Shown here piece by piece: positions 53,654 through 62,107 of a stretch of DNA of 64,000 bases. Position numbers and translations under genes: made by a program. The number at the start of each line of letters is the position of its first letter. Position 1 is the stretch's first letter. Below the pieces are notes generated by a model. It saw only the letters and a list, made by a program, of their open reading frames with translations, was not told where the DNA came from and searched no databases. The DNA is from CAZVRZ01 sp964629965 (GTDB lineage: Bacteria; Chloroflexota; Anaerolineae; Anaerolineales; UBA4823), in contig CAZVRZ010000005.1 in assembly GCA_964629965.1 (NCBI GenBank), forward strand, positions 23,543-87,542. The letters are read 5' to 3'.

Positions 53654-54424
53654 TTGTTACTCACGATCGATATTGGCAATACGAATGTTACTTTAGGCGT
53701 ATATCAAGGTGATCAATTAGGCCCGCGTTGGCGCCTTGCTACCGATCACGAACGCATGCCCGATGAGTTCGGCCTCCAGTTCTTAGGATTGCTATCTCAT
53801 GCGGGTTTTTCCATAGATGACCTGGATGGCATTTGTATTGCCTCTGTGGTGCCTCCTCTTACCGGCAAGATCGCTCAGGCTTGCCGGGTATATCTCAAGA
53901 ATGATCCTCTCATCGTAGACGCAGGTGTAAAAACCGGCGTGCGCATTCTTTACGAAGATCCCCGGGCCGTGGGGGCAGATAGGATCGTGGATGCGGCCGC
54001 GGTGCAACAGTTGTATGGTGGGCCGGCCTGCGTGGTTGATTTCGGTACGGCCACTACTTTTGATGCCATTTCTCCCCAAGGTGAATATTTGGGTGGGGCC
54101 ATTGCCCCTGGTATCGGCATCGCTGCAGAAGCATTATTCCTGCGAACAGCCAAGCTGCCGCGCGTTGATTTACAGCGCCCGCCTTCCGTCATCGGGCGTA
54201 ATACGGTGCATTCCATGCAATCGGGTTTATTGTTTGGCTACGTGGCCTTGGTCGAAGGCATGGTGGCGCGTTTCCGTTTAGAACTGGGGCCAGAAATGAA
54301 GGTGATCGCCACTGGAGGTTTGGCAGAGATCATTGCTGGCGAAACCCAGGTTATACAAATTATCGCTCCCTGGTTGACTTTGGATGGACTGCAAATGATC
54401 TGGCAAATGAACCAGGCAAGATGA
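53654..54424 (+). CDS. coaX: Type III pantothenate kinase
   Basis: A 256-residue ASKHA-fold kinase with LLTIDIGNTNVTLGVYQ at the N-terminus (phosphate-binding loop), DPRAVGADRIVDAAAV, VVDFGTATTFDAIS and GGAIAPGIGIAAEALF, then IGRNTVHSMQSGLLFGY, all CoaX signatures. It phosphorylates pantothenate in the first step of coenzyme A synthesis, in the cytoplasm, with monovalent cation dependence in the family. TTG 53654 is the start, supported by GAGGTGA at 53644-53650. It precedes tsaC by 44 bases and marks the switch to housekeeping genes. Confidence 0.96.
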   Translation: MLLTIDIGNTNVTLGVYQGDQLGPRWRLATDHERMPDEFGLQFLGLLSHAGFSIDDLDGICIASVVPPLTGKIAQACRVYLKNDPLIVDAGVKTGVRILYEDPRAVGADRIVDAAAVQQLYGGPACVVDFGTATTFDAISPQGEYLGGAIAPGIGIAAEALFLRTAKLPRVDLQRPPSVIGRNTVHSMQSGLLFGYVALVEGMVARFRLELGPEMKVIATGGLAEIIAGETQVIQIIAPWLTLDGLQMIWQMNQAR

Positions 54425-54468
54425 TATGCTGTCGTCGGGGTTATAATTGTGGTTACACATAGGTTTAT

Positions 54469-55086
54469 ATGAAAACTGAGATCCTCAGAGCAGATCACCC
54501 GGTGGCCTTGCAACATGCTGGCGATGTGCTTGCCCATGGCGGGTTGGTGGTTTTCCCAACGGATACGGTTTACGGTTTGGCTGCCCAGTTGTTTGATCCC
54601 CAGGCTGTAGAACGTCTCTATATCGCCAAAGGCCGCAGCAGCGATCGCGCCATTGCTGTTTTGATTGGTCAGATTGAACATCTTAAATCCGTCACTCTCC
54701 AGATGAATCCCATTGCGATCAAATTGGCCCAAAAGTTCTGGCCTGGCCCAATGACCCTGGTCGTACCGGGCAATCCGTCGTTGCCGCCCAACCTCTCTCC
54801 TACCGACAATGTAGGCATTCGGATGCCGGATCATCCCGTTGCCCTGGCATTATTACGGATAATCGGTCCGTTGGCAGTTACTTCTGCGAACCTTTCGGGA
54901 CAGCCAAACACGAATACTGTCCAGGAAGTGTTGAAACAACTGGATGGGCGAGTTCATCTTGTATTGGATGGCGGTCAAACGCCAGGGGGACTTCCCTCAA
55001 CTGTGGTGGATTGCACCCAAGAAAAGCCGGTGGTTCTGCGGGCAGGGCCGGTCTCGCAGAGCGAGATTGAAGCTGTGTTTGAATAA
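54469..55086 (+). CDS. tsaC: Threonylcarbamoyl-AMP synthase (YrdC/Sua5 family)
   Basis: A 205-residue YrdC-domain protein. GGLVVFPTDTVYGLAAQLFD, IYIAKGRSS-like KGR segment, FWPGPMTLV, VGIRMPDHPVALALL and PLAVTSANLSGQPNT are the conserved blocks. It makes threonylcarbamoyl-AMP from Thr, bicarbonate and ATP for the t6A modification at position 37 of ANN-decoding tRNAs. It lacks the additional Sua5 domain (length about 205 rather than about 340), so it is TsaC-type. It ends five bases before the end of a convergent histidine kinase; no terminator fits between them. The partner gene tsaD is 4.7 kb downstream. Confidence 0.95.
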   Translation: MKTEILRADHPVALQHAGDVLAHGGLVVFPTDTVYGLAAQLFDPQAVERLYIAKGRSSDRAIAVLIGQIEHLKSVTLQMNPIAIKLAQKFWPGPMTLVVPGNPSLPPNLSPTDNVGIRMPDHPVALALLRIIGPLAVTSANLSGQPNTNTVQEVLKQLDGRVHLVLDGGQTPGGLPSTVVDCTQEKPVVLRAGPVSQSEIEAVFE

Positions 55087-55091
55087 TAATA

Positions 55092-57290
55092 TTAGAGGGG
55101 GAGCAAAACGTGGAACTGGCTGCCGGGATGCTTTTCGTCATCATATCCGGAGCTTTCCGCCCAGATTTTTCCCCCGTGTGCTTCAACAATGCCTTTGGCT
55201 ATGGCCAGGCCTAGCCCTGGCCCAGCGCCTTTGAATTTGGTTTTGCCGGTTGAATGCAGCGACAGCGACCCTGTTTGGAAGAATTTCTTAAATATCATGT
55301 CCAGGTTTTCTTTTTCAATGCCAATCCCAGTATCGCTGACGGTGATTTCTACTCCACCCTCTGCCATGTCTAGCTGGCCTGGGGAGATCTGCAAACCGGT
55401 GATGGTGATGCTGCCTCCATCTGGGGTGTACTTGATGGAATTCATGATGATCTGTGTGAATACTTTATTGAGCGCTTCGCTGTCTGCCTGAATTTCGGGC
55501 AGAGTATCAAGATTTTCGACTGTTAGTTGAAGTTTGCGTTCTGCCAGCGTATCTTGCAGGCTCTTCAGGATAATGCGGATGAGATATTGCATCGAGAGAG
55601 GCGATTTGTGCAGGCTTAAAGAGCGCGAATCGATGCTGGCCACATCCAGCATGCTATCCACAATCTCGTGCAAGCGCATCATTCCCGAGTGAATGCCTTT
55701 AACCATCTTGTGTTGGAAAGGGTTTTGCTTGATGATAGCATCGTCCAGGAGCATTTCTGTGTAGCCGCGCATCACGGTCAGGGGGGTGCGCAGCTCGTGG
55801 GAAGAAACACTGATAAAATCCGATTTTGTTTTGTCGATCTTTTCCAGTTCTATGAGAGCCTGCTGCAATTGCCGGTTAGATTGTTCCATGGCAGTGTAGG
55901 CCCGGCGAAAATCATTGTTGACGCGCATCAGGCTAGAGATCAGGTGTACATTTTGCAATGCTAGAGAAAGCTGATCGGCCAGCGTACTGATCAAAGTTTG
56001 ATCCTCGGCAGAGAAGCTGGCTCCGCTGGTTTTAGACCCCAAGGCAATCATGCCGATCCACTCTTCACGGGTGTGAATCGGAATGTACAATTCCATTTCC
56101 AGGCTGGCGAACCAGGAGCGTTCATCCTCGGGCATGTCTTCAAAATCTGGTGAGCTTTCCAGTTCATGTTGGAAGATAGGCCTGCGTACAACTCGCAAGG
56201 CTTCTGCAACGGGGCTCTGTGCTGATAAGACACTCGAGTCTTCGGGTATCTGTCCCATGCCTCCCAGGTCGCTCAGGCGAAACAGGCCCGGAGATGGTGT
56301 TGGCTCAAAATTCACATCAAACAAGCGCCCACGTTTGATCTCAATTGCTTCGCTGATCAAGCCAATTGAAACCGTTGCCAGAAGATTAGGCGAAGTGAGA
56401 TTACTGATACCAAGGCTGTATTCGCGCAGGAGCCGGTTTGGCTCGTAGCTTGTCGTTGGCAAGATCCACTGCAGCGCCTTCGGTACCTGGTTGATCAAAA
56501 TTTGCAGCAGGATGATTGCCAGTACCACGAAGCTGGCTATCAATAGCACCTGTCCGCTGGCGCCCGGCAGGTACCGGCTGATAGGATTTGCCAAGAGGAG
56601 CATTCCCCAGCTCAAGAGCGCAATAGGCAAGCCGAAAAGAAGGATGTAGAGCAGTTGCCTGGCTGCCTGACGGATCGTGAGCAATCTGTTGCTCATGATG
56701 ATATACGTGATGATTAATGAACTGATACATTGGAGCGCCAGGAACCAGAGCATTTGACCCAACAAGAAGCTGATGCCTCCGGCCAGGGCTATCAGTAGTC
56801 CAACCACCCAGTTGGCAATCAAGTTCTTGTGGGTATTGTTCGCTGCTTTGCGATAAGCCCAGATAGCCAGGATGCTGATGACGGCCATGGTGACTGCCCA
56901 TCCGCTCGCCAAAACGATGGCGGTGATGGCAGAGGCCGGAATGGCCCATGCCAGGATGGCATAGACTACGATCCAGGCCCCCCCAAGATAAATCCAGCCG
57001 CGCCAGGCGGCTATTTTTATTCCGGCTTGGAAAAGGATCAAAAGTAAAAGAGCCAGAAGTCCAAAACCGGTGCGGACGGCAATGCTGGCTGGGTTGGCGG
57101 ATGTAAAAGATATTTGCCTGGAGTAGAGGTAGATCATGCACAGCGTGATCATCAAAGCCACCGACAGGTATCCAACCAGGAGACCTGCCAGCCGGTCGGC
57201 GCCTGACCTGCGAATGATCGTAAGGCCCATTGCCAATAGATACAATAGACTGGCGAATAGCAGCAAGGCAATGGGAATTGAAAAAGGCAT
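55092..57290 (-). CDS. Sensor histidine kinase with N-terminal membrane domain and GAF
   Basis: A 732-residue protein. The N-terminal 290 residues contain about nine hydrophobic helices. A GAF-like domain follows at about 300-460 (YIPIHTREEWIGMIALGSK, DQTLISTLADQLSLALQN). HisKA has SHELRTPLTVMRGYTEML with the phospho-acceptor His near 498, and the HATPase_c domain has the N, G1 and G2 boxes (IIMNSIKYTPDGG, VSDTGIGIE, GAGPGLGLAIAKGIVEAHGG). There is no receiver domain. It is a close C-terminal paralogue of the upstream kinase and starts two bases after it. A transmembrane 7TM-like sensor for an unknown signal is inferred. Confidence 0.93.
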   Translation of the reverse strand: MPFSIPIALLLFASLLYLLAMGLTIIRRSGADRLAGLLVGYLSVALMITLCMIYLYSRQISFTSANPASIAVRTGFGLLALLLLILFQAGIKIAAWRGWIYLGGAWIVVYAILAWAIPASAITAIVLASGWAVTMAVISILAIWAYRKAANNTHKNLIANWVVGLLIALAGGISFLLGQMLWFLALQCISSLIITYIIMSNRLLTIRQAARQLLYILLFGLPIALLSWGMLLLANPISRYLPGASGQVLLIASFVVLAIILLQILINQVPKALQWILPTTSYEPNRLLREYSLGISNLTSPNLLATVSIGLISEAIEIKRGRLFDVNFEPTPSPGLFRLSDLGGMGQIPEDSSVLSAQSPVAEALRVVRRPIFQHELESSPDFEDMPEDERSWFASLEMELYIPIHTREEWIGMIALGSKTSGASFSAEDQTLISTLADQLSLALQNVHLISSLMRVNNDFRRAYTAMEQSNRQLQQALIELEKIDKTKSDFISVSSHELRTPLTVMRGYTEMLLDDAIIKQNPFQHKMVKGIHSGMMRLHEIVDSMLDVASIDSRSLSLHKSPLSMQYLIRIILKSLQDTLAERKLQLTVENLDTLPEIQADSEALNKVFTQIIMNSIKYTPDGGSITITGLQISPGQLDMAEGGVEITVSDTGIGIEKENLDMIFKKFFQTGSLSLHSTGKTKFKGAGPGLGLAIAKGIVEAHGGKIWAESSGYDDEKHPGSQFHVLLPL

Positions 57291-57292
57291 AT

Positions 57293-59782
57293 CTAGAAGC
57301 TGCTGTTCTTTTGACTCAGCGGTAAAACAACATGGAATTGGCTGCCTGGAAAATTGATTTCATCATGTCCGGCGCTTTCAGCCCAAATGCGGCCTCCATG
57401 AGCATCCACGATCCCTTTGGCAATTGCCAGGCCCAAACCCGGTCCGCCGCCTTTGAACTTGGTGCGGCCTGATGAATGTAAGGATATTTTGCCTGTTTGG
57501 TAGAACTTCTTGAAAATCAACTCTTGCATAGAAGGATCTATACCAATACCCGTATCGCTGATAACAACCTCAATAGCCGGCCCGGGTGTTTCCCTGTCAA
57601 TATCGTCTCGCTGGAAGCCCGTGACCGTGATCTTGCCTCCATCGGGTGTGAATTTTATGGCGTTGATGATCAGGTGTGAGAAAACTTTACGCAGCCCGTC
57701 CACATCGGCGTCGATTGCCGGTAGAGCCGTTAGATCAATGTTCATATTTAAATTGCGTTCTCGCAAAATTTCCTTCTGGCTGTCCATCACAGACTGGATC
57801 AAGGTGATAACGGGGACCGGCGTCGGATACAGGCGCAGCTCCCGGTTATCGATTTTTGCGATATCCAGCATGCTTTCGACAATTTCCATCAGGCGGCGAA
57901 TGCCTCCCAGAATGCCGTTGGTCAACTGCATATACTGTGGATTGCGTTGTACCAGGGGATCATCGATCAACATTTGGCTGTAACCCTGGATCACGGTCAG
58001 CGGGGTGCGTAATTCGTGAGAAGCCAACCCAATAAAATCAGACTTGGCGCGATCCATTTTTTCAAGTTGATCATAGGCCTTTTGCAAAGCAGAGGCACGC
58101 TGCTCAACCAGGATTTCTAGTTCTTGATTGAACCGGTTGATCTGGTCGTATAGATTCGCATTCCGGATCGCGACCGCTGCCTGCCCAGAGAAGGTGGTTG
58201 CCAGTGTGACTTCATCTTCCGTAAATGGCACGACATTTTCGCGCACCATAGAAAGCATGCCAATCACTTCATTTGCATGCAGCAGCGGGATTCCAAGCCA
58301 GGAATGCGAGTCCGGCAGGGTTTCTACTTGCTGCCAGTCATCGCGTTCCATGACATCCACAATCGCCAATGGTTTTTGAGTGCGGTAGATCTTATCAAAA
58401 ACATCATTCGGGCGAATCGGAATCCGGATATCCTGGGGAATGATCGGAAATCCTCGTGCGGCCACAATGGTCAATTCGTAATTTTTTTGCAGCATTACCG
58501 CGCCGCGATCAAAGGTGACGATATCTGCCAGGTACTTCAAAATCATTTCCAACACTTCGGTAGGGTTCAAGGAACTGGAAATGGCTCTACCTACTTCGTA
58601 GAGGTTCTCAGCCAGTCGTCGTCGAGATTTCTCTACCTTAAAGAGTGAAGCATTGTGAATAGCAATCGCCACCTGGTCGGCCAGCATTTGTAAGAATGGA
58701 ACATCATCTTCTTTGAAGTTGGCCACTTCGGTGCTTTGCACATCCAACACCCCCAAGAGTTCGGCCCCCATCTCCAGGGGCAGGGCCAGCTCTGAGCGCG
58801 TCTCTGACAGGAAAGCCATTGGAATGTAGCGATGATCATTTTTGGTGTCGTCCACCCGTGCAGGGCGGCGATGTGTGGCGCACCAGCTAACGATGCCTTC
58901 TTCGCCAATTTTGAGCCGGTAGTTGGGTTGTGTCAGGGCTCGCCCGCGATCGCGTGTTCCAGCTCTCAGCGAGAGATAATCTGGATTTTCATCAAGTAGA
59001 AAAATGCTGACCGCATAAAAACCAAAGCGCGCCTGGATCAACAATGCCACCTGATTCAGCAAAGTATCCAGGTCGAGTATGGAGGTGATGCGTTGTCCTA
59101 CCGCCATACTGGTTGCCAGGGAACGTTGCGCTTCCTCGGTTGTGGTCAAGACCTCTTCGAGATCTTTGCGTATGCGCTCATTCTCGGCACTCATGGTCTT
59201 CATCTGGCGGAAGATTTGCAGTCGAAGGATGTGGATCAGGGCTGCCAGCAGCGTGCCGGATAGTAAATTGAAACCGTAGGTTACCCAATCGCCGCTCGGG
59301 GTAGTCAGCCAGACGATGGCTCCCCAACATAACACAGCCGCTGCTGCTATCGCAGCGAACCATTGTGTGGATAGGAAAAAGAAGCCCATTCCGACAATGA
59401 TCAATACCAGGTTGGTAGTTTCTTGCATCCCACGGGTGAGATATAAAAATAGGAGGCTGTTCAGCAGGATGATCGTAGCCATCCCGGCCGCAACCCGATG
59501 TGCCCAGTGAACTGGAAATTTATTTTTATCCAGGCTCCAATAGATTCCCAGGAAGATCACCACCGAAACTGCCGCCAGGGGCGACATGATCGCAGCTATT
59601 TCTTTCGGTTGGAAAAGCAGGTGGCTGATTATAAAGTAAATATACAGAGCGCTCAAACCTGCTGCCGCTGGTTTGATCCCCAAATAGACTGCCTGGCACA
59701 GGGCATCGGCTTGCCTGGGATCCACCTGTTTGGGCGATCCGGTTGAAGGCGCTGCTTTTTTAGACTCTGCTAAATTGTCCAT
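57293..59782 (-). CDS. Sensor histidine kinase with membrane domain and two GAF domains
   Basis: An 829-residue protein. About six hydrophobic helices lie in residues 28-185. A coiled linker (MKTMSAENERIRKDLEEVL) follows, then GAF1 (about 215-375) and GAF2 (about 390-550), a second coil (ILVEQRASALQKAYDQLEKM), HisKA with SHELRTPLTVIQGYSQML (His near 588) and HATPase_c with IINAIKFTPDGG, ISDTGIGID and GGGPGLGLAIAKGIVDAHGG. It has no receiver domain and no response regulator gene nearby. It starts nine bases after tsaD with no clear ribosome-binding site, so it is probably cotranscribed with the selA-tsaD operon. Confidence 0.93.
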   Translation of the reverse strand: MDNLAESKKAAPSTGSPKQVDPRQADALCQAVYLGIKPAAAGLSALYIYFIISHLLFQPKEIAAIMSPLAAVSVVIFLGIYWSLDKNKFPVHWAHRVAAGMATIILLNSLLFLYLTRGMQETTNLVLIIVGMGFFFLSTQWFAAIAAAAVLCWGAIVWLTTPSGDWVTYGFNLLSGTLLAALIHILRLQIFRQMKTMSAENERIRKDLEEVLTTTEEAQRSLATSMAVGQRITSILDLDTLLNQVALLIQARFGFYAVSIFLLDENPDYLSLRAGTRDRGRALTQPNYRLKIGEEGIVSWCATHRRPARVDDTKNDHRYIPMAFLSETRSELALPLEMGAELLGVLDVQSTEVANFKEDDVPFLQMLADQVAIAIHNASLFKVEKSRRRLAENLYEVGRAISSSLNPTEVLEMILKYLADIVTFDRGAVMLQKNYELTIVAARGFPIIPQDIRIPIRPNDVFDKIYRTQKPLAIVDVMERDDWQQVETLPDSHSWLGIPLLHANEVIGMLSMVRENVVPFTEDEVTLATTFSGQAAVAIRNANLYDQINRFNQELEILVEQRASALQKAYDQLEKMDRAKSDFIGLASHELRTPLTVIQGYSQMLIDDPLVQRNPQYMQLTNGILGGIRRLMEIVESMLDIAKIDNRELRLYPTPVPVITLIQSVMDSQKEILRERNLNMNIDLTALPAIDADVDGLRKVFSHLIINAIKFTPDGGKITVTGFQRDDIDRETPGPAIEVVISDTGIGIDPSMQELIFKKFYQTGKISLHSSGRTKFKGGGPGLGLAIAKGIVDAHGGRIWAESAGHDEINFPGSQFHVVLPLSQKNSSF

Positions 59783-59791
59783 AAATTAATG

Positions 59792-60856
59792 TCACAATTC
59801 TGATATAGGCCAATTAGGTAACACGTCCATGCTAAGTGTATCATGTTGACCGTGAATGTGCCGGTAGTATCCAACTGCAGCCACCATGGCTGCGTTATCT
59901 GTGCACAGTGCCAGTGGGGGAAGGAGCGCATTGGGAGCGCGCAGTTGGAATGACTGGCGTAGCGCCTGATTGGCAGATACTCCGCCTGCCACCAGGATTT
60001 CTTTCACCTCAAATTTTCTTGCTGCTTGCATGGTTTTACTGACCAGGACATCGACCACCGCGGCCTGGAAACTGGCAGCCAGGTCGGCGACGGGCAGCGG
60101 TGTGGCTAATTTCTCTAGATTGCGGACTTCGCGCATCACGGCTGTTTTCAAGCCACTAAAGGAGAAATTCCAACTGCCTTCCAGCCAGGCGCGGGGAAAT
60201 TCGAAAGCCAACGGATTGCCTCCCTGGGCTGCTTTCTGGATGGCCGGGCCCCCAGGATAGCTTAATCCGAACAAGCGCGCTACTTTATCAAAGGCTTCTC
60301 CGGCAGCATCGTCCAGGGTAGCCCCCAAGCGCTCATAATGTAAATGGTCGGTCATCAAGATGAGCTCGCTGTGCCCGCCTGAAACGATTAATGCGATTAG
60401 GGGAAAGCGAGGCTCGGGCTTCGCCTCTCCATCGGCAGCGCATAACCAGGCTGAATATAGGTGTGCTTCCAGGTGATTCACGCCGATCAACGGCAAGCCG
60501 CTGCCCAGGGCCAACCCTTTGGCTGAATTCATACCGATCACGAGTGAGCCGGGTAACCCCGGACCACGGGTTACCGCAATCGCATCGATGTTGGAAAGAG
60601 TCAGGTGAGCTTTTTGCAGTGCTTGCTCAATGATCGGGTAAATAGCCAGGATGTGTTGGCGCGAAGCAACCTCAGGAAACACGCCGCCAAATTGGGCGTG
60701 CAGATCCACTTGCGAAGCAACCAGGCTTGACAGGATGTACCGTCCGTTCTCTACAACTGCGGCAGCCGTTTCATCACAAGATGTTTCGATTCCCAAAATC
60801 CGCGCCGGGGGAAGCGAAGTTACTAGATCAGGAGAATTCGTGTCGTGTAGATCCAT
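59792..60856 (-). CDS. tsaD: tRNA threonylcarbamoyltransferase
   Basis: A 354-residue TsaD/Kae1 protein. ILGIETSCDETAAAVV is the ASKHA phosphate loop, QHILAIYPI holds the metal-binding His region, TRGPGLPGSLVIGM, GVNHLEAHLYSAWL with the two His metal ligands, LIVSGGHSELIL, GEAFDKVARLFGLSYPGGP and AGGVSANQALR complete the family pattern. With TsaC, TsaB and TsaE it makes t6A37 in tRNA. An extended N-terminal tail of about 18 residues (DLHDTNSPDLVTSLPPAR) precedes the domain, so the true start may be internal. It lies between the M24 peptidase and a histidine kinase. Confidence 0.97.
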   Translation of the reverse strand: MDLHDTNSPDLVTSLPPARILGIETSCDETAAAVVENGRYILSSLVASQVDLHAQFGGVFPEVASRQHILAIYPIIEQALQKAHLTLSNIDAIAVTRGPGLPGSLVIGMNSAKGLALGSGLPLIGVNHLEAHLYSAWLCAADGEAKPEPRFPLIALIVSGGHSELILMTDHLHYERLGATLDDAAGEAFDKVARLFGLSYPGGPAIQKAAQGGNPLAFEFPRAWLEGSWNFSFSGLKTAVMREVRNLEKLATPLPVADLAASFQAAVVDVLVSKTMQAARKFEVKEILVAGGVSANQALRQSFQLRAPNALLPPLALCTDNAAMVAAVGYYRHIHGQHDTLSMDVLPNWPISEL

Positions 60857-60868
60857 GCTGGCCGGCCC

Positions 60869-62107
60869 TCAATTCTTTTTCATGGGCAGCACCAGGTCGA
60901 GAGAGTAATCAACCAGCGCTTCCACGATTCCGTCTGGGCGCACCCACACGGTGTCTTCCAACCGCACACCCAGGCCGCGTTCCGGGTAATATAGACCTGG
61001 TTCTACTGTGAAAACCATTCCGGGTGTGATGCGTTCTTCAGGAGATGCGGAGATGCCAAACCAGGGTCTCTCGTGAACATGCAAGCCTACCCCATGCCCG
61101 AGGCTGTGAACATATCCTTCCATGGTTTGCGGCTTGGATTGGATGGTGGCGTGTCCTTGTTTTTCGAAAATCTCACACGTCTTCCGCTGGTATTCCGGGC
61201 AGTGGGCGCCTTCTTTAAAGTTGGCCATCATGTATTGGTGAACTTCCCGTACATTTTCGTACAGCGCCAACGCCTCATCGGGAGCGAAACCCAGGCACCA
61301 GGTGCGGGTGAAATCATAGAAATATCCTCCTCCTTTTTCACAAGGGAAGATATCGAACACAATGGTCTGGCCCAGGCGAAGAGTGTCTGAGGCTGTGCCG
61401 CTGCTGTGAGGCACGCCTGCATCCCGCCCGATCGCAAAGATCGTATCTTCTGGATTTTCTGCGCTTTGTTCCGCCAGCCACAGGTTGATCAGGTTTTTTA
61501 CATCGCCGATGGTAACCGGATTGCCATCGCGATAGACCAATTCACCCTTTCGTATCGCCTGGGAGGTTAAAAATTCTGCTACCTTTCCTACAACCTGGAC
61601 GGTGATTTGACCCATTCTGCGAATGCGCTGGATCTCATCTTCACTTTTTGTTGCCATGGCTTCTGCAAGCACAACTGCCTCGGCGCCTCCAATCAGTTGC
61701 AGTTCGGGCATGCGGTCGCTTAACGCCGAGAAAATGGCAAAGCTGCTGCCTGCATCCTGGTTCCCATAAATCTCAACTTTCCCGGTTTTAATATCCATCT
61801 CGGTTAACATCAGATGGTAGCGTTCCGCCAGTGCCTTGGCCTGGTTGCCATTTGCCTTTTTTACCAGGTCGGCGAAAGGATAAGACGCTCGATCTTTGGT
61901 TTGCAAGCCAGACCTGGCAGCTTCATCGCGTTCCATGGAATTATAGAACAGGATGGCTTCATTATCGCGCTTCTTGATCAGATCTGCGCTGGTCATGTGC
62001 GCCCCACCGGTCAGGTACACCATCGCTGGATTGTGCTGGGCGGCCCCCGTGATGAGCAGAGCATCCACGTTGTGTTTCTCCATCAAGCGATCCAGTTCGT
62101 TTTTCAT
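60869..62107 (-). CDS. M24 family aminopeptidase (Xaa-Pro peptidase-like)
   Basis: A 412-residue pita-bread peptidase. The N-terminal creatinase-like domain starts LDRLMEKHNVDALLITG. The catalytic domain has IFDIFPCEKGGGYFYDFTRTW (two metal Asp), HSLGHGVGLHVHERP (metal His), VFTVEPGLYYP (metal Glu) and VRLEDTVWV (second metal Glu), so all five metal ligands are present. Such enzymes remove N-terminal residues before proline. Its start overlaps the selA stop (ATGA). Cytoplasmic; no signal peptide. PepP versus PepQ specificity cannot be settled from sequence alone. Confidence 0.93.
   Translation of the reverse strand: MKNELDRLMEKHNVDALLITGAAQHNPAMVYLTGGAHMTSADLIKKRDNEAILFYNSMERDEAARSGLQTKDRASYPFADLVKKANGNQAKALAERYHLMLTEMDIKTGKVEIYGNQDAGSSFAIFSALSDRMPELQLIGGAEAVVLAEAMATKSEDEIQRIRRMGQITVQVVGKVAEFLTSQAIRKGELVYRDGNPVTIGDVKNLINLWLAEQSAENPEDTIFAIGRDAGVPHSSGTASDTLRLGQTIVFDIFPCEKGGGYFYDFTRTWCLGFAPDEALALYENVREVHQYMMANFKEGAHCPEYQRKTCEIFEKQGHATIQSKPQTMEGYVHSLGHGVGLHVHERPWFGISASPEERITPGMVFTVEPGLYYPERGLGVRLEDTVWVRPDGIVEALVDYSLDLVLPMKKN

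Noticed and set aside
54442..54447. TATAAT between coaX and tsaC.
   Set aside because: The 16-18 base upstream region has no -35-like sequence; tsaC is most simply read as cotranscribed with coaX.
54425..55092. A terminator between tsaC and the convergent histidine kinase.
   Set aside because: Only five bases separate the two genes and no stable hairpin with a T run fits there.
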